In this document: piece by piece, positions 54,265 to 61,000 of the stretch
Numbering within the stretch: position 1 is the first letter of the stretch
Layout: every line of letters begins with the position of its first letter
NCBI GenBank assembly: GCA_963210315.1
Contig: OY723250.1
Location: 1,240,001 to 1,304,000 of the forward strand
Length of the DNA stretch: 64,000 bases
Source: Rhynchopus euleeides
Lineage: Eukaryota > Euglenozoa > Diplonemea > Diplonemida > Diplonemidae
Direction: 5' to 3'
Translations under genes and position numbers: made by a program
The notes under the pieces: model-generated
Databases searched by the model: none
Seen by the model: only the letters and a program-made list of their open reading frames with translations
Told to the model about the DNA's origin: nothing

Positions 54265-55778
54265 TCAAGAATTCAGTTGAATATTGGAAGGCCGCCTGTA
54301 ATCACAACTCGTGATTTGCGTGGTCCTGGTACCCAACCCCAAACGAAATACATACGAATTGTGGCTGCATTGCCATGGTTTGTGTCCACAGCTCGAGAGC
54401 CATGGGTAATGGCACATCTGCTGTGCACTTCCGTTTAGGCGAATCTATGGGGAGGGTGAAGGTCGTGCATGAGTGCCTGTCTCTCCACTCCGGAAGCCGG
54501 CCTGTTGACCTGTGACCACCTGTGTCCACCCAACCCGTCAACATGGTCAGGACAGCGCCATTTGCATCTACACATTCACCCTGCCGTAGATTCGTTTTCA
54601 CGTGATGATGCATCACATCTGTGGGAACACTCTCTACCCATCGTCGAAATCGACAGTGATTTGAACGATCTGAACCAACCGTTATTCCTATGATGGCCGC
54701 TCGCGAGAGGCCAACGGCTTTCCTGCCCATCTCTGCTGTTATTAATGTGATTCTGTTCGACAGGTTTTAACTCCACCCACCCCACACTCGCAAGCGAGTG
54801 AAGGTGGTTTTATGATTTTTCTGTACATTCATTCACCCCCGCCGCAGGACTCAGAAGGGAGCCACAAGATGATGGAGATGCCGCTTCAGCCCTGCTGTTT
54901 GCCCTTTATTTCATACAACGTTGGTGGTTCCACACCGGCAGTTCTCCTGCCAGGCCCAACGGTACCCCCCCACCTTGGTGTTAATGATTTTTTCGGGGTG
55001 CGGCCCCGTCTGTGGCACGCCCACCGCACGCCGATCACTACCTGGCAGCCTCCGGCTCGCCCCTCCCTTGCAGCCCCACCGACGGGACCCCCCCACCTTG
55101 GTGACGTATCACAAAAAAGCAACGTCTATTCCCCCCTCTCCCCTCACACCCCACACACCCACACCACACCCACTGGAACTTTTTGTAGTGGTGACCACAC
55201 TGAGCACCCTGCTTTGTGATCCCAAGCAACTCAAGCACCCCGCCCCCACCCTCGCTCCCCTCCTCCTCCTCCCTCATCAAGAACTTCCGTGCCAACCTGT
55301 CACAGGTTCGGCACAGAGCGACGTATGCTGCTATTTGCAGGATATTCGAGTTATGACTCAGAAGGGTGTCTAATCGGCCCCGGTTTGTTGTTCCTCTTCT
55401 TAGCTAGTCTCATCACCCGGTTCCCCCAGCTCCTTGCACACCCTGGTCGCAGTGGCAGCCAAGAGCCTTTCAACAGTCTCAGGAGAAACCTGCAGCTGAG
55501 TGAAGGGCGCTTTGCGGGGACAGTCTTAACTGCACACCCATACTCCTACTCCCACTAGGTTGTTGTATCCGTTAGGATACTACGACCCGCAAACCCGGAA
55601 GCTTCGGCACACAGATGTGTAATCCGGGTGGGTTCCTCGGGCGCATTTCAATCGCATCAACTAAGGTACCAAGGCTTGTCAATAAGACAAGCCTGGTCAA
55701 GTCTGTCCCTCGATGGATTGCCTAGAGATCTTCATACATCACTCAAACCGGCGGGAAGTGGGAAAAAATTTGCTTGTC
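54265..55778. other. Intergenic stretch, no gene supported
   Basis: A minus-strand frame of 142 codons at 54302-54730 is the longest but has no recognisable motif. C-rich sequence dominates 54960-55270. Confidence 0.45.
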
Positions 55779-55786
55779 GTAGGTGT

Positions 55787-57002
55787 CAGGGCTGTTCCTA
55801 ACTGGGGGGCTTGTTCCCCACTTTCAGGATTCTGAACTTTTTTTCTAAGAATTTTTGTAAAGGGGAAAAAAGTTTTTTTCTAAGAATTTTGTTAGGGGAA
55901 TTTTTTTCTAAGGTTGTTTCGCAGAGGAAAAAACTTTTTCTAAGTTTTCCCCAGTCGACAGGGCGCGCACAAGGATGGAAGGGAAGTCTGTCCCACGTAC
56001 CGTTCGCCTTGCTGGCCAACTGGAGAGCCAGACGTTCACTACCGTGCTACCGTGGCCTCCGGCGGCTGGGGTGCTCCGCCCCCCAGACCCCCCTGTGGCG
56101 TACGTCTCGTACTCAAGTCCTTCGAATCCCATCAAGTCGGGGTCCAACCACTCCAGTCGCCTCTGAGGACGCAGCCAACTCGCACAGAATCTGTACGCCC
56201 ACACGAACAGGTGTTCGCTACCGTGGCCTCCGGCGGCTGGGGGGCTCCGCCCCCCAGACCCCCCATGTAGCGTGTGCCCGTCCATCTATCTCACTTCCCC
56301 GGGTACAGTGCAGCATAGGAGGTCAGCACCGCATCCATGAAGCGCTTCTTCGAAGCCTGGCTGACATCGGACAGGAGGTCGGGCTTCCCCACCTGGGAGG
56401 TACACTTGCCGCGTTCGCGACATGCGTGACACGCGACACGCTACCTGAAACGTGAGTGTGCCTTGCTAACACGGGCATTTCAACGGTCTGCCGACGACCG
56501 TTCCCCAAACCAGTAAACCAGCAGTTTTGGAAAATCGGAGAGATCACCCTACTGCGCTGAATATGGTGTGCACCACTGCAAAAATCCCCGGGAGCTTTTG
56601 GGCTTTCAGACCTGAAGGGGCCAGCAGGTGGGTGGCGTCGGGGAGTGGCAGCTTTGTAACTGTCCTCCAGCTGCTGGCATGTCCAGCCCTGCGAGAGTGC
56701 CAAGGTGTATTGAGTCCCTGCGGAGCACAACCCCCGATGAGAACGAGCGCCAGATGATCCTCATTCATTTTCAGCTGTAACGCGCATGAGGGGCACTCTC
56801 TGCCGCAAGCATCTCTGGGCATCACTCGAGAGCTGTCACATGATGACGCGGAGAGAAATCAGAGAAAAAGTCCCGCCTGACGGGCACGCGCCTGGAAACT
56901 GTGGGGGGGCGAGCAAAAAATCTCTTGTAAAAATTCTTAGAAAAAACCTGGTTCCCCGACCCAAAAAACCTGGAAAAAGGGCTCGTTCCCCGCCCAGGCC
57001 TG
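55787..57002. mobile_element. hAT-like non-autonomous element with paired hairpin repeats
   Basis: The 8-bp duplication GTAGGTGT lies at 55779-55786 and 57003-57010. Ends are CAGGGCTGTTCC and CAGGCCTGGGCG, followed by inverted GGGGAAC/GTTCCCC motifs and TTCTAAGAATTTTT-type sequence near both ends. It carries a forward pair of GC hairpin repeats. Confidence 0.9.
56038..56266 (+). repeat. GC hairpin repeat, direct pair
   Basis: Copies lie at about 56038-56093 and 56217-56266, spaced about 173 bp. The spacer contains GAGGACGCAGCCAACTCGCA and CAGAATCTGTACG, as in the pair at 36238. Confidence 0.93.
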
Positions 57003-57356
57003 GTAGGTGTTGCTCCAAAAGAAAGCCAACGATTTCTTAAGCTACAGTTTCTGTACTTCATTGGTATACACACTCGCGCTCCCCCCCCCCCCCCCCCCTG
57101 GTCGGTTGGGTCGGTTGGGTTCTCCCCTCCCCTTTCAAAAACCCCTCCCTCTCCCTCCTCTCCCCCATCCCTTTTCCCCTTTCCAAACTTCTTCTTGAAC
57201 TTGCGGGCGGGCAGAGTCGGGAGGGCTGGTTGGGCTAATAGCGTATCCCCAAGCAAAAAACCACTCCCCCTGGGGCCACTTGTCCCTCGGGCTCTGTTCC
57301 CCTTCCCTTCCCAGTCCCCCCCTTCCCACCCCCGACGCACGCGAGCGCGAGTCGTG

Positions 57357-58061
57357 ATGGAGGCGCGAGATGCGCCCGGCCGTGGGCACGCGAGGAGGCG
57401 AGGGCAGTGGGCCCTCATGGCGCTGCTGGTGGCGGCGCTCACGCCCCCAGCGGGAGAGCAGCCCGGGCCGCCCCCGGTAGCGAGGGAGACGGGGGGGTCG
57501 CAGCCCCCCACACGAGTGCAGCCCGGGCCGCCCCCGGTAGCGGCAGCGGCGCGGGGGTCGCAACCCCCCGCACGTGGGCAGCCCGGGTCGCCCCCGGTAG
57601 CGGCGGGAGCAGCGGCAGCAACGGCTGCGGCGGCGGCGGCAGCACCGGGACAGGCGGAGCCGGGGGAGGGCGGGGCCCACACGGGCCCCCCCCCAACAAC
57701 AGCACACCGGTCTGACCCACCGGCTTCATGCACCCCCCAACGGCACTCCCCGACGGCTGCGGAAGGGCCGCGGCCCCCCCCCGAGCAGGCAGCGGCGGTC
57801 ACCGCTGCAGAGACCACGCCCGCAGGGCCTCTGGAGCGGCGGAAGCCGCTTAGCCGCCCCCGCGGGGCCAAGTACGGCGCCCCCGGCGTGATAGCTGACA
57901 GGGGGGGACGAGATGGGCTCTGCCCGCGTTGTGGGGGATGGTGGGAGGGAGTGTCGTGTGGTCCCCCCCCGTCCCGGGCTCCCCCCTCCCAGCTTATGTC
58001 TTTCCACCCCCCTCCCCCGAGCTCCCCCCCCTGGGCGGGTACTGGGGGGTTGGCTGGGTAA
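57357..58061 (+). CDS. Retrotransposon ORF1: Pro/Ala-rich protein with 20-residue repeats
   Basis: 234 codons from ATG 57357. The same frame is open further upstream without an ATG. The N-terminus MEARDAPGRGHARRRGQWAL, then MALLVAALTPPAG, is a basic stretch followed by a hydrophobic segment, like a signal anchor. Three 60-bp tandem repeats (57460-57620) give QPGPPPVA-x-GSQPP units of 20 residues. An Ala run and Pro-rich sequence follow, and then a CPRCGGWW zinc-ribbon-like pair near the end. Its last 124 bp overlap the ORF2 start in the -1 frame. It is probably the RNA-binding or structural ORF1 of the retrotransposon, by position only. Confidence 0.55.
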   Translation: MEARDAPGRGHARRRGQWALMALLVAALTPPAGEQPGPPPVARETGGSQPPTRVQPGPPPVAAAARGSQPPARGQPGSPPVAAGAAAATAAAAAAAPGQAEPGEGGAHTGPPPTTAHRSDPPASCTPQRHSPTAAEGPRPPPEQAAAVTAAETTPAGPLERRKPLSRPRGAKYGAPGVIADRGGRDGLCPRCGGWWEGVSCGPPPSRAPPSQLMSFHPPPPSSPPWAGTGGLAG

Positions 58062-61000
58062 GGGCGACTCTTGGGTGGGCGGTGGTGGTGGCGGGGACGC
58101 TGGGCTGGAGCTGGTGGCCGGCTGTATTTGCCCTGAGTCGGTGCCGGGCGCGAGGCTGGTGGGCAGTCGGGCGGAGACGGGCGACGAGGCTGATGCACAG
58201 TGTGTGGGGGCAGTCGAAAGCGTGGAGAGCAGCGGTGGTGGGAGGGTGCTGCTGGGTGGTGGCGGGCGGGGTGGAACGCGCCTGGGCCTCGTCAGCTGCT
58301 GCGTGCTGGGGGTTCGTCTTCGTCTGGGAGCCTAGGTGGGTCGCACTACAGGGAGAGACGGCCTGGGCCTGGTGGTGGGGGTTGGGGGTCCTGCCCGTAC
58401 TGCTGGCTGCGGGGCTGTCCCCATCAAGAGCGGCGCGGGGCATTTCCTGGGCCCTAGGGCGGGTGAGCCGGGTGGTGCGCTGGCTGAGGGTGTCGGGCAG
58501 GGCGGCGGGTGTGCTCCCGGGGTTCACGGAGGCGTGCGGGCTGGCGGCGGGCCTGGGCGGGGCGGCCGTGATCGCCGCCGGCGCGCTCTGGGTTGAGGTC
58601 CTATCTGCGAGCGATCTACGGGCAGGAGTGGTGGCGGCGTCCGCATACGGGCTGGCGACGGGCGGGTGGGTGCTGGTGGGCTCGGCGATGGTACGGCAGC
58701 GCCGCCTGGCCAACCGACGCGGCTGGCTCCCTCGCTGGTCGTGGAGGGCCCGCAGGCGATCCCGATGGGTGGCCCGCAGGCCGCGCCTGGAGGTTCTCCT
58801 GCCTGCCTCCGTCCGCCGCTCGGAGGACCGGATCGGCGCCGGGCTGGACGCGCTGCGTCGGGTGAGTCGGGCGGAGCGAGTGGCAGAGGTGTTGCCGGTC
58901 CTGGCGTCGGCGGGGGCCCTGTCGGGCGGGGTCTGGGGGCTGGGGTTCCTGTCGCTCGCGTGTCTCGTCTGGGCTGGGGTGGAGGTGGCCGTGACGGCAG
59001 CGCGGCTGCGGGAGTCGGAGATGCGGGACGCGGTGACCCTGGACTTGTGGCGCTCCGTACAGCCCATGAGACGGACCCGCCTCCTGTGCGCAACGTCAGA
59101 GCGCCCCCCGCTCTTCCTCGGCCCGCGCGACCTGTGCGGTGGGGACCTGGAGATGGAGGAGGACTGGACTGGGGTGGACGAGGTCCTGTCGCAGTTCGGG
59201 GGGTCCAGGGTGCCGAATCAGGCGACAGGGGACTGCCTCTTCGCGGCACTCACGCCCACGGCCGCCCTCCCCTCCCACGACGACATAGTGGGCATGCGCT
59301 CCGAGCTGTCCCGGCGTGCAGGGGACGCCTCGGTGAAACCTCAACTGCTTCACTTGTTAGGGGACGCCAGGCGGGTCGAGGAGTATCGGGCGGGCCTGGC
59401 TGGTGCGGCGCATGGGGACCACCTCGCGCTGCACCTGGCGGCGGGAGCGTGGGACTTGTCAGTGGTGGTGGTGCAGGAGGGCAGGGGTCAGGCAATCCGT
59501 GTGGACCCGCGGCGCCCTAAGAAGCAGGGGCCAGCCCCCGCAGATGTCAGGGTGGTGGCTCTCTCTGGCAACCACTACGAGGGAGTGGCCATGCCCCTTG
59601 CCCGACGCAGGGCCCTTCGAGAGAGCGCGGCGCCGGCCCACCTCAGCCCAGCCACGTGTCGAGACGCCTGCCCGGCGGCCCTAGGGGAGGGTGCCCAGGA
59701 GGCAGAAGGGGCGGGCCTGGGGGATGTGCGTCGCCGCTGGTTCTGCCCCCTCACGGCCTGCGCGGGCTCGGCTCTCCACCGGCATACGCCGTATTCGTCC
59801 AAGGAGACGCTCCGCAAGCACGCCCAGGCGCACGCAGACCAGGGTGAGGAGTTCCCGCCGAGCGCGCTTCGTCTGCTGGGCATGAAGAAGTGCATGTGGT
59901 GCTCGAAGGTAATGAGCACCTCCTTGGACTCCTGCGTGAAGTGCCGCCCACGTGGCGCGACCCCTGTGGTGCCGAACAGGCGCGCACCCTCTGCGGCGGA
60001 GGCAGCGGATGCGGGTCGCCTCCCTCCCCTTGAGAGCATCCACACGGAGCGAGTGGGGGTGTCGCTGTCGGTCCCCGGGGCGATCCTCCGCCCGGCGGCG
60101 GTAGCCTATAGCCAGGCCCTGTGGGATGTCGCAGCGAATAGTTCGAGCACCACGGCGTGGCTCCGCCTCCTCTTGGTGCCCAAAACCCTCTTCCGCACCT
60201 ACCGTGGAGGGAAGAAGAAGCAGCTGCTGGCGAAGCGGGCCCGGGAGGAGGCGATCATCCTCTGGCGGGAAGGACGCGCGTCGGAGCTCTGGCGCCGGGC
60301 CCGGACGGAAGCCCCGGGCCCGGGACGGGTGGAGGCTGCCCCCACATGGGAGGAGACGGAGGAAGCGGTGGTGCAAGCGGCGAGACAAGGGCGGTATTCG
60401 GCGGCGATGGCGCGCACCAGGAGCGCCGGCCTGGCGCCTGCCACCCCTGCCACGAAAGCGAAGCTCCTAGCAATGCACCCGGAAGCGGACAGCCCAGCCA
60501 TCTCCGCGGCGACGCGGGTAGTGCCCGCGGATGCCACCCCCGCCGAGGTGTTTAAAGCGCTGAAGGGGTTACCGAGGGGCACGGGCGCCGGCCCCTCAGG
60601 CCTGAGGGCGGACCACCTCCGGGAGCTCGTCCAGGTGGAGGGAGTGGATGTGCTTCCGGCCCTCACGGCGGTGGTGAATGTCCTGCGCAGAGGCGAGGCC
60701 CCCCCGCAGCTGGCCCGGCACATCGCGGGCGCGTCTCTGGTCGCGCTCCCCAAGCCAGACGCGGGGATCCGCCCGATCGCGGTTGGGGAGACCCTCCGCC
60801 GCCTGGTGGCCAAAACCCTCACCGCAGACGTCAGGGAACAGGCTGGGAAGCTCCTCCTGAAGGGGAGGCAAGTAGGAGTGGCGGTGGACGGCGGACTGGA
60901 GGCGGCCACGGCGGTCGTGAAGGACTTCGCGGCGCGCAACAGGGGGGCGGACAAGGTCCTGCTGAAGATCGACTATGCCAACGCCTTTAACATGGTTAAC

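Noticed and set aside
55560..55640. Possible tRNA around GTATCCGTTAGGATACTACG
   Set aside because: A short stem is visible, but there is no T-loop box, no anticodon arm and no acceptor pairing. No tRNA or rRNA is seen in the window.
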